Positions 1 through 10,820 of a DNA stretch of 64,000 bases are shown piece after piece. A program made the position numbers and the translations under genes. Origin of the DNA: Cyanobium sp. CZS25K (GTDB lineage Bacteria; Cyanobacteriota; Cyanobacteriia; PCC-6307; Cyanobiaceae); contig JAUCZB010000011.1 in assembly GCA_030373325.1 (NCBI GenBank), positions 1 through 64,000 of the forward strand, in the 5' to 3' direction. Position 1 is the first letter of the stretch. Each line of letters opens with the position of its first letter. A model generated the notes under the pieces. The model ran no database searches, had not been told where the DNA came from, and worked only from the letters and a program-made list of their open reading frames with translations.

Positions 1-2
1 AT

Positions 3-620
3 GCCCTGGTGGCGATTCCGCCGGAGCCGCCGCCGGTGTTCGATCTCGATCCCACGCCGCTGCTGTTCCATGGCCGCGAGCGGGGGGACGAGCCCCTGGT
101 CGACGATCCTGAGCGGCGGCGCAAGGGCTGGTGGCGGCTGGTGCTGTTTGCCAACTACCTGCGCCCCAGGCCCCTGGAGGTGCCGCCCCTGGCGCAGGTG
201 CTGCGCCACTGCCTGGCACCGGGTTGCCGCGGCGCCAGGGCCCACTTCGGCTTCTATCCGTTCCACTGGCTGCCGGGTTGGCAGGAGGACTTCCAGGCCC
301 TGGTGCCGGGGGGCCGCAGCACCCTGCAGGTGGCGGCGGTGCTGGAGAGGCTGGTGTTCCCCCGCCAGCGCTCGGCCCTGGTGGCCTGGATCCGACGCCT
401 CGCCGCCCTGAAGGGGCTGCGCTGGGTGGTGCCGGCCCACTACGACGCCCCGGTGGCCAGCTCAGCCGAAGAGTTGACGTCTCTGGCGGACCGGATCGAG
501 CAGGCCGACTGGGCGCCGGATGAAGGGACCTGGCAAACCCTGGCCGGCATCGACAGGGCCCTGGTGGGCCTTGGGCTGGTGCCGGGGGAGGAGCCCCGGC
601 AGGAGAAGCCCCAACCCTAG
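3..620 (+). CDS. DUF4336-like protein, C-terminal part (5' end outside window)
   Basis: Open frame from the window edge to a TAG at 620; sequence such as HFGFYPFHWLPGWQEDFQALVPGG...WVVPAHYDAPV resembles the C-terminus of cyanobacterial DUF4336 proteins. Confidence 0.55.
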   Translation, partial: ALVAIPPEPPPVFDLDPTPLLFHGRERGDEPLVDDPERRRKGWWRLVLFANYLRPRPLEVPPLAQVLRHCLAPGCRGARAHFGFYPFHWLPGWQEDFQALVPGGRSTLQVAAVLERLVFPRQRSALVAWIRRLAALKGLRWVVPAHYDAPVASSAEELTSLADRIEQADWAPDEGTWQTLAGIDRALVGLGLVPGEEPRQEKPQP

Positions 621-976
621 AGCTCCAGCTCGCCGGGATCGTCGTCGAGGCTGGCTTCGAAACCACCGCTGCCGATCAGCGCGGTTTCCAGTTCCATGCG
701 CTGCTCCATCTGGCGCAGGAAGTAGCCGGTCATCATGGCCGAGGCGAGCAGGCCGGCGAGGTTGTCGCGGCTGGCCTGGATCTTCACCTCGAACTGCTCG
801 CCGGGGAGCATGCCCAGCAACCCCTGGACGTTGTGGCGAATGATGTCCTGGATGTCGCCGGTGGCCGAGCGCGCCACCCTCTGGAGAACGTCCGGGGACT
901 GTTCCTGCAGGTACTGAATCAGCGAATTTTCGCTGATCGCCTCGTTATCGGCGGTCAGGAACTCCGGGTTGAACAT
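617..976 (-). CDS. DUF760 family protein
   Basis: MFNPEFLTADNEAISENSLIQYLQEQSPDVLQRVARSATGDIQDIIRHNVQGLLGMLP is typical of DUF760; start chosen at MFNPEFL within the longer ORF. Confidence 0.7.
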   Translation of the reverse strand: MFNPEFLTADNEAISENSLIQYLQEQSPDVLQRVARSATGDIQDIIRHNVQGLLGMLPGEQFEVKIQASRDNLAGLLASAMMTGYFLRQMEQRMELETALIGSGGFEASLDDDPGELEL

Positions 977-1025
977 TTCCCCTCCGGTGTGCTCTGCGAC
1001 ACGACTTGCACCATAACGCAGCCTT

Positions 1026-1652
1026 TCAGCTTGATTCGACCGCGTGGGGAGAGGAGAACCCAACCGGGCCGAACCGGGCCGGCGGCCAGTAACGCCAGAT
1101 GGCGGTACCGATCAGATCCGCCTCCGGCAGGGGGCCCCAGAGGTGGGAATCCAGGCTGGCATTGCGGTTGTCCCCCAGCACCAGAACCTGGCCGGCGGGG
1201 ACCACCAGGGGTCCCAGGTCATAGTCCATCGGCTCCCGCGCCCAGTCCGGATCCGCGCGTTGGCCATTGCGCCAGAGCCGGCCCTGCCTGACTTCCACCT
1301 CGTCGCCAGCCACGGCCACCACCCGTTTGATCAGGGCGGAACGGGGGTCGTAGCCCGCCTCCTGCAACAGGGCCGGCGGATGGAACACGACGATGCTGCC
1401 CGTTCGGACACCCGCACCGAAGCGGGGCGTGAGCTTCTCCACCAGGACCCTGTCCTGCAGTTGCAGGGTGGGCAACATCGAGCCCGAGGGGATCCAGCGG
1501 GGCTCCACCACGGCCCAGCGCAGCAGCAGGGCCAGCAGCACCCAGAGCAGCAGCCGAGCCAGCTGGCTGAGGAGCCCGTCGGCCCGGGCCGATGGGGCGG
1601 CCGGCGGCGGTGGTGGCGGAGGGGGCGTGGCGAAGGCGGGGCCGCTGCCCAT
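1026..1652 (-). CDS. lepB: Signal peptidase I
   Basis: PSGSMLPTLQLQDRVLVEK, KRVVAVAGDEVEV and GDNRNASLDSHLWGPLP signal peptidase I motifs, with an N-terminal TM segment. Confidence 0.92.
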   Translation of the reverse strand: MGSGPAFATPPPPPPPPAAPSARADGLLSQLARLLLWVLLALLLRWAVVEPRWIPSGSMLPTLQLQDRVLVEKLTPRFGAGVRTGSIVVFHPPALLQEAGYDPRSALIKRVVAVAGDEVEVRQGRLWRNGQRADPDWAREPMDYDLGPLVVPAGQVLVLGDNRNASLDSHLWGPLPEADLIGTAIWRYWPPARFGPVGFSSPHAVESS

Positions 1653-1706
1653 GGCGAAGCCGTCGATCAGGATGATTCCCCCATCCTGAACAGTGGAGCG
1701 TCCCCT

Positions 1707-3569
1707 TTGGTCGGGCCCCCGTCATCGCTGGCCAATGTGCGGGCGGCCCTGACGCTCCTGAGCGCTCTGGGCCGGGGCGGGCTGGCGGATGTGGTACTCT
1801 GCCCCGGCAGCCGCTCGGCCCCCCTGGCGGTGGCCGCCGCCCTGCTGGAGCCGGGCGGTCTTCGGTTGCATACGGCCATCGACGAGCGCTCCGCCGCTTT
1901 CTTCGCCCTCGGACTGGGGCGTGGCAGCGGTCTGCCGGCGGCGGTGATCACCACCTCGGGCACCGCTGTCGCCAATCTGCTGCCCGCCGCCGTGGAGTCC
2001 GACTTCGGCTCCATCCCCCTGCTGCTGCTCACGGCCGACCGGCCGGCGCGACTGAAGGGCTGCGGCGCCAACCAGAGCGTCAACCAGGAGGCCTTTCTGG
2101 TCTGCAGTTGCCGCTGGCTGGGTTGCGGAGCTTCCGAAGGACTGGCCGCGATGGGGCCAGCAGCGCTGGAGACGATGGCCCGCGACGCCCTCGCTGCCGC
2201 GTGCGGTGATGGGGTCGGGCGCTCCGCCGGCCCGGTTCACCTCAACCTCCCCTTCGATGAGCCCCTGCATGCGGGCGGCGGCGAGCTGACGCAGCTGGCG
2301 GTCACGCTGGCCGGCCAGACCCCGCTGCCCTGCGTCAGCGCCCCGGCCACCTCCCCGGGGAGTGCCATGGGGAGTGTCACGGTGACAGCGGCGACCTCCC
2401 TGGCCGCCGCCGCCGGCCTCGATCCGGACCGTCCCGGCGTCGTGGTGGCCGGCCCCTGGCGCGGCGTCCCTGCGGCCTGGCCCGCCCACGTGGAGGCCCT
2501 GCGGCGCTGGCAGCGGCGCAGCGGCTGGCCGGTGCTGGCCGATGCCCTCTCGGGCCTGCGGGGGCAGCCGGAGCTGGACACGGTCATCGCCTACGACCTG
2601 ATCCTGGCGGAGGGCTGCGGCGCTGAGCTGGCGGCATCGGAAGCGACGCTCCAGGTGCTTCGCCTGGGCCCCCTGCCGGCCAGCCGGCGCCTGCAGCGCT
2701 GGCTCGCCGGCCAGGGTGGCCCCCAGGTGCTGGTGAGCGAGGGGGACGATCGGCGCCTGGATCCCCTCCGGGTGGTGCGCGCCCAGTGCAGCGGTGGGCT
2801 GGCGGGCTGGGTCGCGGCGCAACCCGAGGGCACCTGGGATGGCAACGCTGCCGAACCATCCCTGGCGCTGGCGAGCCAATGGAGGCAGGCGGAGACGGCG
2901 GTGCAGGCGCTGCTGGGGCGCGAACTGGCGGAAGAGGACGGAGAGCCGGCCCTGGCCCGGCGCCTCAGCCAGCTGCTGCCGGCCGGTCTGCCGGTGCTGC
3001 TCGCCAACAGCAGTCCGGTGCGCGACTGGGAAAGCTTTGCCGACCCGGCCGCTCCGCCCCGGCCGATGCACGGCTTCCGGGGCGCCTCGGGCATCGACGG
3101 CACCCTCTCGAGTGCCTGCGGCCTCGCCGAGGCCCTGGGCCAGCTGGTGCTGGTGAGCGGCGATCTGGCCCTGCTCCACGATGCCAATGGCTGGCTGTGG
3201 CGGCCCCAGCTGCGCGGGCGGCTCACCGTGGTGCTGATCGACAACGGCGGTGGCGGCATCTTCGAGCAACTGCCCATTCGCACCGAACCTCCGGCAGCCC
3301 TGGATTTCGAGCGCCTGTTCGCCATGCCGCAGCCGCTGGATCCGCTGGCGCTGGCGGCGGTGCACGGGGTGCCGGGGCGAAGGGTGGAGAACCTCGACGG
3401 GCTGGAGAGCGGCCTGGCCTGGGCGCTGGAGCAGCCGCTGGCGCTGCTGGTGCTGACGAGCGAACGGCGGCGGGATGCGGCCCTGCGGCAGCGGCTGCGC
3501 ACAATGGCCGCAGAACTGGCCGCAGCACAGGCCGCCGCACTGGCCACCGGGCCGATCGCCACCCCATGA
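1707..3569 (+). CDS. menD: 2-succinyl-5-enolpyruvyl-6-hydroxy-3-cyclohexene-1-carboxylate synthase
   Basis: [54 protein letters not shown]; ThDP-binding C-terminal domain. Start codon uncertain (TTG about 1707 or GTG 1737). Confidence 0.92.
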   Translation: MVGPPSSLANVRAALTLLSALGRGGLADVVLCPGSRSAPLAVAAALLEPGGLRLHTAIDERSAAFFALGLGRGSGLPAAVITTSGTAVANLLPAAVESDFGSIPLLLLTADRPARLKGCGANQSVNQEAFLVCSCRWLGCGASEGLAAMGPAALETMARDALAAACGDGVGRSAGPVHLNLPFDEPLHAGGGELTQLAVTLAGQTPLPCVSAPATSPGSAMGSVTVTAATSLAAAAGLDPDRPGVVVAGPWRGVPAAWPAHVEALRRWQRRSGWPVLADALSGLRGQPELDTVIAYDLILAEGCGAELAASEATLQVLRLGPLPASRRLQRWLAGQGGPQVLVSEGDDRRLDPLRVVRAQCSGGLAGWVAAQPEGTWDGNAAEPSLALASQWRQAETAVQALLGRELAEEDGEPALARRLSQLLPAGLPVLLANSSPVRDWESFADPAAPPRPMHGFRGASGIDGTLSSACGLAEALGQLVLVSGDLALLHDANGWLWRPQLRGRLTVVLIDNGGGGIFEQLPIRTEPPAALDFERLFAMPQPLDPLALAAVHGVPGRRVENLDGLESGLAWALEQPLALLVLTSERRRDAALRQRLRTMAAELAAAQAAALATGPIATP

Positions 3570-4420
3570 CCCCCGTTCCCCAGCCCCTGCCGACCTGGAC
3601 CGCCGCCGGCAGTTACACCGACATCCGCTTCGAGACCAGTGGCGATGGGATCGCCCGGATCAGCATCAACAGGCCCGAGAAACGCAACGCCTTCCGGCCG
3701 CTCACCGTTCAGGAACTCTGTGATGCCTTCAACAGGGTGCGGGACGATCCCTCCATCGGGGTGGTGCTGTTCACGGGCGCAGGACCGGCCGCCGATGGCG
3801 TCTGGTCCTTCTGCGCCGGGGGGGACCAGAGCGTGCGCGGCGATGGCGGCTATCTGGACGCCACCGGGTTGCCCAGGCTGAATGTGCTCGACCTGCAGCG
3901 GATCATCCGCAGCCTGCCCAAGGTGGTGATCGCCCTGGTGGCTGGCTACGCCATCGGCGGGGGCCAGGTGCTGCACCTGCTCTGTGATCTGAGTCTGGCG
4001 GCCGAGAATGCGGTGTTCGGTCAGACCGGGCCGCGGGTGGGGAGTTTCGATGGCGGCTTCGGCGCCGGCTACCTGGCCCGGGTGGTGGGCCAGCGCAAGG
4101 CACGGGAGATCTGGTTTCTGTGTCGGCGCTATGACGCGGCCCAGGCGCTGGCCATGGGGCTGGTGAATGGCGTGGTGCCTCTGGAGGATCTCGAGAAGGA
4201 GGGGGTGGCCTGGGCCAGGGAGGTGCTGCAGCACAGCCCCACGGCGATCCGCTGCCTCAAGGCCGCCTTCAATGCCGAGACCGATGGTCTGGCCGGCCTG
4301 CAGGAACTGGCGGGCCAGGCCACCCATCTCTTCTACCGAACCAGCGAGGGGCAGGAGGGCCGCAATGCCTTCCTGGAGAAACGGGATCCGGACTTCTCCG
4401 AGGCTCCCTGGTTACCGTGA
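3566..4420 (+). CDS. menB: 1,4-dihydroxy-2-naphthoyl-CoA synthase
   Basis: [75 protein letters not shown] overlap with menD. Confidence 0.95.
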   Translation: MTPVPQPLPTWTAAGSYTDIRFETSGDGIARISINRPEKRNAFRPLTVQELCDAFNRVRDDPSIGVVLFTGAGPAADGVWSFCAGGDQSVRGDGGYLDATGLPRLNVLDLQRIIRSLPKVVIALVAGYAIGGGQVLHLLCDLSLAAENAVFGQTGPRVGSFDGGFGAGYLARVVGQRKAREIWFLCRRYDAAQALAMGLVNGVVPLEDLEKEGVAWAREVLQHSPTAIRCLKAAFNAETDGLAGLQELAGQATHLFYRTSEGQEGRNAFLEKRDPDFSEAPWLP

Positions 4421-5079
4421 AGTCACATCTTTCCTCTGATCCTGCGGTTGTCACCGTGCCGCTTTCCCGCCTCCGTCATCTGCAGCAGCTCGCCCCATTG
4501 GCTGCTTCGACTCTGGCTGTCCTGAGTCTTCAGGGTCCAGCGTCCGCTCAGAGCATGGGCGAAGGAACAGCGACCCTGGTGTCTCCTGGAGCGCTGGCTC
4601 CTGCTTCCGACTCCACGGGTCCAAGGCCTTCTCCCGCAGTGCAGGAGCGATCCCTGGTGCTCGACCGTCGCCATCGCTTGCTCAAGGTGATGGAGGGAGA
4701 CCGGGAACTGCGCCGTTTTCCTGTGGGCGTGGGCATGCCCGGCTGGGAGACACCGGTCGGATCGTTCAGCGTGATCGAAAAGACCGCCTACCCGATCTGG
4801 GAGCATCCGGCCAAGGGGGTTCGCATCCCCCCGGGTCCCACCAATCCGCTCGGTTCCCGCTGGATCGGCTTCCACCGCGACTGCAAGGGCCGCAGGGGCT
4901 TCAACGGCCAGGAGCATCTGGAGGTGAAGGGTTGTGTGACGTCAGGCTTCCACGGCACACCGAACCGCGGCAGCGTCGGCGGTGCCGTCTCCCATGGCTG
5001 CGTGCGGCTGTTCGATGAGGACGTGCGGGTGCTGTTCGACCTGGTGCAGCTCGGCACCCCGGTGACGGTGCTGCCCTGA
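4417..5079 (+). CDS. L,D-transpeptidase (YkuD domain), probably secreted
   Basis: [28 protein letters not shown] and [19 protein letters not shown] (HxxxxxSHGCVR-type active site); hydrophobic N-terminus; GTGA overlap with menB. Confidence 0.88.
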   Translation: MKSHLSSDPAVVTVPLSRLRHLQQLAPLAASTLAVLSLQGPASAQSMGEGTATLVSPGALAPASDSTGPRPSPAVQERSLVLDRRHRLLKVMEGDRELRRFPVGVGMPGWETPVGSFSVIEKTAYPIWEHPAKGVRIPPGPTNPLGSRWIGFHRDCKGRRGFNGQEHLEVKGCVTSGFHGTPNRGSVGGAVSHGCVRLFDEDVRVLFDLVQLGTPVTVLP

Positions 5080-5139
5080 GAGGCAGGGGCGCCCCGGGGC
5101 AGCCCGTAGAGTTCCTGGCGCACCAGCGATCGAGAGCGG

Positions 5140-6684
5140 ATGAGGGTTCTGTTTGCCGCCGCGGAGTGCGCTCCGATGATCAAGGTGGGGGGCATGGGAG
5201 ATGTGGTTGGCTCCCTGCCACCGGCCCTGGCGGCACTCGGGCATGACGTGCGCATCATCTTGCCGGGCTACGGCAAGTTGTGGAGTCGGCTGGAGATTCC
5301 GGCCGAGCCGATGTGGCGGGGCCACGCGATGGGCACCGATTTCGCCATCTATGAAACCCGCCACCCCACCAGCGGACTGACCATCTATCTGGTGGGCCAT
5401 CCGGTGTTCGATCCCGAGCGCATCTATGGCGGCGAAGATGAAGACTGGCGCTTCACCTTCTTTGCCAACGCCAGTGCCGAATTCGCCTGGAACGGCGGCT
5501 GGAAGCCCCAGGTGCTGCATTGCCACGACTGGCACACGGGGATGATCCCGGTCTGGATGCACCAGGACCCGGAGATCAGCACGGTCTTCACCATCCACAA
5601 CCTCCGCTACCAGGGCCCCTGGCGCTGGAAGCTGGATCGCATGACCTGGTGCCCCTGGTACATGCAGGGGGACCACACCATGGCGGCGGCCCTGCTCTAT
5701 GCCGACCGGGTGAATGCGGTGTCGCCCACCTATGCGATGGAGATCCGCACGCCGGAGTACGGCGAGCGCATCGATGGCCTGCTCAATTTCATCAGCGGCA
5801 AGTTGCGCGGCATCCTCAACGGCATCGACACCGAAGCCTGGGATCCCGCCACCGACACCACCCTGCCGGCCCCCTTCTCCGCCGACGACCTCACCGGTCG
5901 CAGCGCCTGCAAGAAGCTGTTGCAGGAGCGGATGGGGCTGGCCGTGAGTCCCCGCACCTACCTGATGGGGATGGTGAGCCGGCTGGTGGACCAGAAGGGC
6001 GTGGACCTGCTGCTGCAGGTGGCCGACCGGGTGCTCGCCTACAGCGACAGCCAGTTCGTGGTGCTGGGCACCGGCGAGCGGGGCCTGGAATCGGGCCTCT
6101 GGCAGATGGCCGCCCGCCACCCGGGGCGTTTCTCCGTGTTCCTCACCTACGACGACGCCCTCTCGCGGCTGATCTACGCCGGCAGCGATGCCTTCCTGAT
6201 GCCGAGCCGCTTCGAGCCCTGTGGCATCAGCCAGATGCTGGCGATGCGCTACGGCTCGATCCCGGTGGTGCGCCGGGTGGGCGGCCTGGTGGACACCGTG
6301 CCACCCAACGATCCCACCGCCGGCACCGGCACGGGCTACGGCTTCGACCGCTACGAAGCGATCGACTTTTACACCACGATCTTGCGCTCCTGGGAGGCCT
6401 ACCGCAACGAGCCCAGCTGGCAGGCGCTGCAGCGCCGGGCCATGACCACCGACTTCAGCTGGAACCGTTCGGCACTGGAGTACGACGCCATGTACCGGGA
6501 GGTGTGCGGCGTCAAGGAGCCCACCCCCGATGCCGCCCAGGTGGAGCGCTTTTCCCAGGGCCAGGGGGCTGATCCGAGCCTGGTGCACGACGAACCTCGC
6601 CCGGATGTGGCCGCCAAGGAGCCAGCGCCGGCCCCGCGCCCCCGCAACCCCCTGGCCCTGCTGCGGCGCCGCAGCGACTCCTGA
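5140..6684 (+). CDS. glgA: Glycogen synthase (GT5)
   Basis: [44 protein letters not shown]; KxGGL-type start, [25 protein letters not shown]. Confidence 0.96.
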   Translation: MRVLFAAAECAPMIKVGGMGDVVGSLPPALAALGHDVRIILPGYGKLWSRLEIPAEPMWRGHAMGTDFAIYETRHPTSGLTIYLVGHPVFDPERIYGGEDEDWRFTFFANASAEFAWNGGWKPQVLHCHDWHTGMIPVWMHQDPEISTVFTIHNLRYQGPWRWKLDRMTWCPWYMQGDHTMAAALLYADRVNAVSPTYAMEIRTPEYGERIDGLLNFISGKLRGILNGIDTEAWDPATDTTLPAPFSADDLTGRSACKKLLQERMGLAVSPRTYLMGMVSRLVDQKGVDLLLQVADRVLAYSDSQFVVLGTGERGLESGLWQMAARHPGRFSVFLTYDDALSRLIYAGSDAFLMPSRFEPCGISQMLAMRYGSIPVVRRVGGLVDTVPPNDPTAGTGTGYGFDRYEAIDFYTTILRSWEAYRNEPSWQALQRRAMTTDFSWNRSALEYDAMYREVCGVKEPTPDAAQVERFSQGQGADPSLVHDEPRPDVAAKEPAPAPRPRNPLALLRRRSDS

Positions 6685-6708
6685 GCCAGCTCTTCGTGTC
6701 CGGCGCCC

Positions 6709-7407
6709 ATGGCTGATCCGGTTCCGCCCCCCTCCAACCTGCCGGAGCCCTACGCGAGCCCCTGGGGGCGCCTTGGTGACGCCCTCCGCGCCGTGCTGGC
6801 CTCCCTGCGCCTGAAGCTGCGCGAACTCTGGCGCCGCAACCGGGAGGGGGACCTGTCGGTGCCGGGGTTCTGGCCCCAGGGGTGGGCGTCCCTGTTCTGG
6901 CCGTTGCTGCTGGCGACCCTGGTGGCGCTGTCCCTGGCTCTGGCGGCCCAGGCCTGGCGAGGGAGCTCCCACCGCGCTGCGCCGCCGGCAGGGGGGCCGG
7001 CCTCACCCGTGGTGCCCCTGACGCCCCTGGAGGCTCCGGCCCTCTCCGCGTCGGAGCGGGTCGCCCCGCCGCCGGCGACCCTGCCGGAACCCGAGCCTCT
7101 GGCCGAACCTGAGCCCCCGCCAGCGCTGGAGCTCGATCCCCTCCTGGCGCTGCTGGCGGAGGACGACCCCGACCATCTGGTCGCCTCGGCCCATCCGGTG
7201 CCTGGCGACGGCCGCCTCGTGCTGACCATGGCGCCCACCTACAGCACCATGGCCCCAGCGAGCCGGCGGCGCTGGGCAGAGCGCTGGCAGCAGCGCGCCC
7301 TGGCCCTGGGCTACGAACAGCTGGAGCTGGTGGACGGCCAGCAGCGGCTTCTGGCCCGCGCGGCCCTGGTGGGCTCCGGCATGATCCTGCTCGATCCCGG
7401 AGCCTGA
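6709..7407 (+). CDS. Hypothetical membrane-anchored proline-rich protein
   Basis: Intact 232-aa ORF between glgA and murF with one TM segment and a Pro/Glu-rich linker; codon usage fits. Confidence 0.7.
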   Translation: MADPVPPPSNLPEPYASPWGRLGDALRAVLASLRLKLRELWRRNREGDLSVPGFWPQGWASLFWPLLLATLVALSLALAAQAWRGSSHRAAPPAGGPASPVVPLTPLEAPALSASERVAPPPATLPEPEPLAEPEPPPALELDPLLALLAEDDPDHLVASAHPVPGDGRLVLTMAPTYSTMAPASRRRWAERWQQRALALGYEQLELVDGQQRLLARAALVGSGMILLDPGA

Positions 7408-7412
7408 AGCTG

Positions 7413-8834
7413 ATGCTGCTGCCGTTCGAGCCGTTGCGCCAGCTCTGGGGCGAGCCCCTGATGGCACCCGGCTGTGCCGAACCGGAAGCCTTTCGCCGCG
7501 TGAGCACCGACAGCCGCGGCGACCTGGCCGGCGCCCTGTTCGTGCCGCTGGTGGGGGAACGCTTCGATGGGCACCGCTTCCTGGCCGACGCCCTCTCGGC
7601 CGGGGCGGCGGCGGCCCTGGTGCAGCGCGATCGCCTCGATGGGCCCGCCCTGGCGGAGCTCGTGGCCAGCGGTGGCCGGCCGATCTGGCCGGTGGACAAC
7701 ACCCTGGTGGCCTACCAGCAACTGGCCCGTCTCTGGCGCCGGCGGCTGGGGTTGCCGGTGGTGGCGGTGACCGGTTCAGTGGGCAAGACCACCACACGGG
7801 AGATGATCCGGGCGGCCCTGGCGCCCCTCGGTCCGGTGGTGGCCAGCAGTGGCAATGAAAACAACGACGTGGGGGCCCCGCTCACCCTGCTCAAGGCGGA
7901 CGAGGGCACGGCGGCCCTGGTGGTGGAGATGGGGATGCGGGGCCTGGGCGAAATCGATCGGCTCACCCGCTGCGCCGAGCCGGACGTGGCGGTGATCACC
8001 AACATCGGCACCGCCCACATCGGCCGGCTGGGCAGCCGCGAAGCGATCGGCCAGGCCAAGTGCGAGATCAGCGCCGGCCTGGGGCCGGACGGGGTCCTGG
8101 TGATCCCGGCAGGAGATCCCCTGCTGGAGCGCGCCCTGCGGAACGTCTGGAGGGGCCGGGTGGTGCGGGTCGCCCTGGAGGACGAGCTGGCGGGATTTGC
8201 GAGCGGCCTTCCGGCTCCGGATCGGGTGGGCCGACTGGAGGGCGATCGCCTCGTCCTGGCGGAGGGTCCGAGCCTGCGGCTGCCGTTGGCGGGGCGCCAC
8301 AACGCCCGCAACCTGCTGCTGGCGGTCGCCGTGGCGCAGGAGCTGGGGGTGGCAGCGGCCGCACTCGGGGCCCTGGAGGTGGAGCTGCCCGGAGGACGGG
8401 CCCGAAGGTGGAGGCTGGGCGGGGTGGAGGTGCTCGACGAGACCTACAACGCCTCGCCGGAGGCGGTGCTGGCGGCCCTCGACCTTCTGGCGGCCACGCA
8501 AACGGGGGGGCAGGGGCGTCGTTATGCGGTGCTGGGCACGATGCTCGAGCTGGGGGAGCGCAGCCTGGAGCTGCACGGCCAGGTGGGCGCCCGGGCCCGG
8601 GCGCTGGAGCTGGACGGCCTGTTGATCGTGGCGGCAGACGCCGAAGCGCAGGCGATGGAAGCCGCCGCCGCCGGGATGCCGCGGCTGGAGCGGGCAGCCT
8701 CGCCCGAGCAGGCGGCCGAGCTGTTGCTCGGATGGCTGGAGCCGGGGGATCGGGTGCTGCTCAAGGCCAGCCGTGGGGTGGCCCTGGAGCGGGCGCTTCC
8801 GGTGCTGGAGGCGTCTCTGGGAACGGCCGCCTGA
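7413..8834 (+). CDS. murF: UDP-N-acetylmuramoyl-tripeptide--D-alanyl-D-alanine ligase
   Basis: VAVTGSVGKTTTREMIRAAL, SSGNENNDVGAPLTLL, ITNIGTAHIGRLGS, LDETYNASPEAVLAALD. Confidence 0.95.
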   Translation: MLLPFEPLRQLWGEPLMAPGCAEPEAFRRVSTDSRGDLAGALFVPLVGERFDGHRFLADALSAGAAAALVQRDRLDGPALAELVASGGRPIWPVDNTLVAYQQLARLWRRRLGLPVVAVTGSVGKTTTREMIRAALAPLGPVVASSGNENNDVGAPLTLLKADEGTAALVVEMGMRGLGEIDRLTRCAEPDVAVITNIGTAHIGRLGSREAIGQAKCEISAGLGPDGVLVIPAGDPLLERALRNVWRGRVVRVALEDELAGFASGLPAPDRVGRLEGDRLVLAEGPSLRLPLAGRHNARNLLLAVAVAQELGVAAAALGALEVELPGGRARRWRLGGVEVLDETYNASPEAVLAALDLLAATQTGGQGRRYAVLGTMLELGERSLELHGQVGARARALELDGLLIVAADAEAQAMEAAAAGMPRLERAASPEQAAELLLGWLEPGDRVLLKASRGVALERALPVLEASLGTAA

Positions 8835-8954
8835 AGCGGTGCCCCGGCGCCATCAGGATGGGGAGGTTTTCGCCTGCGTGCCGATGGTGAAACAGGTGTT
8901 CGTGACCACCACCCTGGGGCAGGGCGGCACCGCCGCCGCCACCGAAGTGCTCTG

Positions 8955-9380
8955 CTACCGCACCGCCGTGGTGGTGGAACCCCTGCCCAGCAGCAGCGGC
9001 AACAGCGCGTAGAGGATCAGCAGGGCCAGATAGACACCGCCGGAAATCGGATCGCGGCTTGTGAGAATCTCCTGCAGAGGGCGATCCTGGAGCAACAGGC
9101 CCAGGGTCAGCTCCGCCGCCAGCATCAGCACCAGGGCAATCCCTCCGGCGACGGCCCGGGGCCCGGGGCCGACACCGGTGAGCTGGCGACGCACCACGAA
9201 GCGGGCGGCCAGAACCATGGCCACCAGCATCCAGGGCATCTCCAGCAGTTCCGCTGTGCGCTCCCCCAGCCGCGGCACAAGAAACGGCACCCGCACCGCC
9301 CCCAGGACAAAGCCGGTGCCGAAGACCAGGGCGAAATAGGTGCTGGCGGCCCTCAGGCTGTTCATGGCGGTAGTGGACAT
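8955..9380 (-). CDS. Hypothetical multi-pass membrane protein
   Basis: MSTTAMNSLRAASTYFALVFGTGFVLGAVRVPFLVPRLGERTAELLEMPWMLVAMVLAARFVV...; start chosen at MSTTAMN. Confidence 0.6.
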   Translation of the reverse strand: MSTTAMNSLRAASTYFALVFGTGFVLGAVRVPFLVPRLGERTAELLEMPWMLVAMVLAARFVVRRQLTGVGPGPRAVAGGIALVLMLAAELTLGLLLQDRPLQEILTSRDPISGGVYLALLILYALLPLLLGRGSTTTAVR

Positions 9381-9432
9381 CGGGAAAACTGCGCAGCACC
9401 CCCGATCCCGCCCTGGAGGCGGCGATCCTGCG

Positions 9433-9462
9433 GACCTCCCCGGACCTCCCCGGACCTCCCCG
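9433..9462. repeat. Short tandem repeat, about 10-bp unit x3 (ggacctcccc)
   Basis: ggacctccccggacctccccggacctcccc read directly. Confidence 0.8.
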
Positions 9463-9552
9463 AAGGACCACGGCTCCGCGCATGCAGCCACGGACCTGGA
9501 TGCGGACGGTCGCGATGACGTGTTGGCCTAACGGATGGGTCCCGGCTTCTGC

Positions 9553-9647
9553 TGACGTTCGTGTTTGACCAACGGCGGCCCGAGGAGGTCCGGCCGCCGC
9601 CCGCCACGGAACATGGCGGTGCGGTTGATGTGCAGGTGGTGGGGGGG
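9553..9647 (-). pseudogene. Fragment of dihydroorotase gene (pyrC), homologous to 12118-12212
   Basis: By-eye ungapped alignment of 9553-9647 with 12118-12212 shows long identical stretches (gcccgccacggaacat, tgcggttgatgtgcaggtggtgggggg); corresponds to PyrC ITPHHLHINRNAMFRGGLRPDF... Confidence 0.8.
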
Positions 9648-9752
9648 CAAGCAGGAGAACCCACCCATGTCTGCCAATGCTCATCACGGAAGCGAAAAGA
9701 GCCGATGACTTGACGGATCGCAGCCTATAGTGCATGGGCAGTGGTTTATTCC

Positions 9753-10714
9753 ATGGTGGTGAAGTTTTATAAAGTAGTTTTCAGCGCTCTGGGCTGGGTC
9801 TTGTTGCCAGCGGGCTTGTTGCTTGCCAGCCGTGCCCCTGCCAAAGCGGCCTTGACTGTCACATCGTCTATTGATGCGGCGGCCATGCAAGAGCGCTCCT
9901 GGCGCCGGGGGTGAATCTCGTTGAAGGCAGCGCCACTTACACCGGCGCCAAAGATGCCTCAGGCTTCTTCAGCGGTGACACCACCATCTTTGGGAAACCA
10001 GCCGGTGTCGAAGGGGTTCTGTTCACAACAGGGCACATCAACAATTCCCTCGGCCCGAATGACAGATTGGATGCCTCCAAAGATAACAATCTGGCTGGCA
10101 GCAGTTATCTCAGCAACCTGATCGGAGGCATAGACACCTATGACGCCTCAATACTGGAATTCAGGATCACCCTGGATCCTGGCACTTCCGGGCTTGAATG
10201 GGAGTATGTCTTTGGCTCCGAAGAGTATAACGAGGGCGTGGGAGACGTTGGAGCACTTTTCAGTGATGTTTTCTCCCTCTCACTGAATGGAAGCAACATT
10301 GCATTGGGCAACATTGCATTGGTTCCTGGCACCTCTATGCCCATCAGCGTCAATACCATCAACAACGGCTACCGTGCAAATGGCCCTTGCACTAACTGTG
10401 AATTCTTCCGGAACAACCCCGTGGATTCCGGAGGTATTCACTCGCAATATAATGGGTTGACCACGGCATTGAAAGCCACAGCACAGGGCCTTCAGGCAGG
10501 AGTCGAGTACACCTTGAGCTTCTCCATCGCCGATGCCACTGACGGCACCTTTGATTCGGGCGTTTATATCGCTGGCACCTCCATCAAGGCACCTCAGCCA
10601 CCAGACGAAGCCCCCGTTCCTGCCCCGCTGCCTCTGCTTGGTGCCGGTGCCGCATTTGGCTGGTCCCGCCGTCTTCGCCGCCGTGTCGGCGGGCATCAAC
10701 AGATCGCAAACTGA
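9753..10714 (+). pseudogene. Choice-of-anchor-L-type secreted protein with PEP-CTERM-like C-terminus, frameshifted near 9887
   Basis: Signal peptide frame MVVKFYKVVFSALGWVLLPAGLLLASRAPAKAALTVTSSIDAAAM ends at TGA; the following frame reads ARALLAPGVNLVEGSATYTG...EYVFGSEEYNEGVGD...PVPAPLPLLGAGAAFGWSRRLRRR. One missing base would join them. Confidence 0.75.
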
Positions 10715-10820
10715 AACTCTCCCGACATGAAGAAGCACCGGTGAGTTCTTGCTTCTCTGCACACGACTTGCGCCAAGAATTGATGTCGTCTCATGTAACA
10801 CACGTCCCCTGAACGCCATC

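Noticed and set aside
4942-6972. Long antisense ORF (676 aa) opposite glgA
   Set aside because: GC-rich antisense artefact with low-complexity His/Gly/Gln-rich translation; glgA on the other strand is unambiguous.
8773-9012. 79-aa ORF after murF (MVKQVFVTTTLGQGGTAAATEVLCYRT...)
   Set aside because: Overlaps murF and the convergent membrane protein gene; no recognised family.
9478-9531. ATDLDADGRDDVLA stop, resembling the end of an FG-GAP/EF-hand-type repeat
   Set aside because: Too short to support a remnant call; could be chance.
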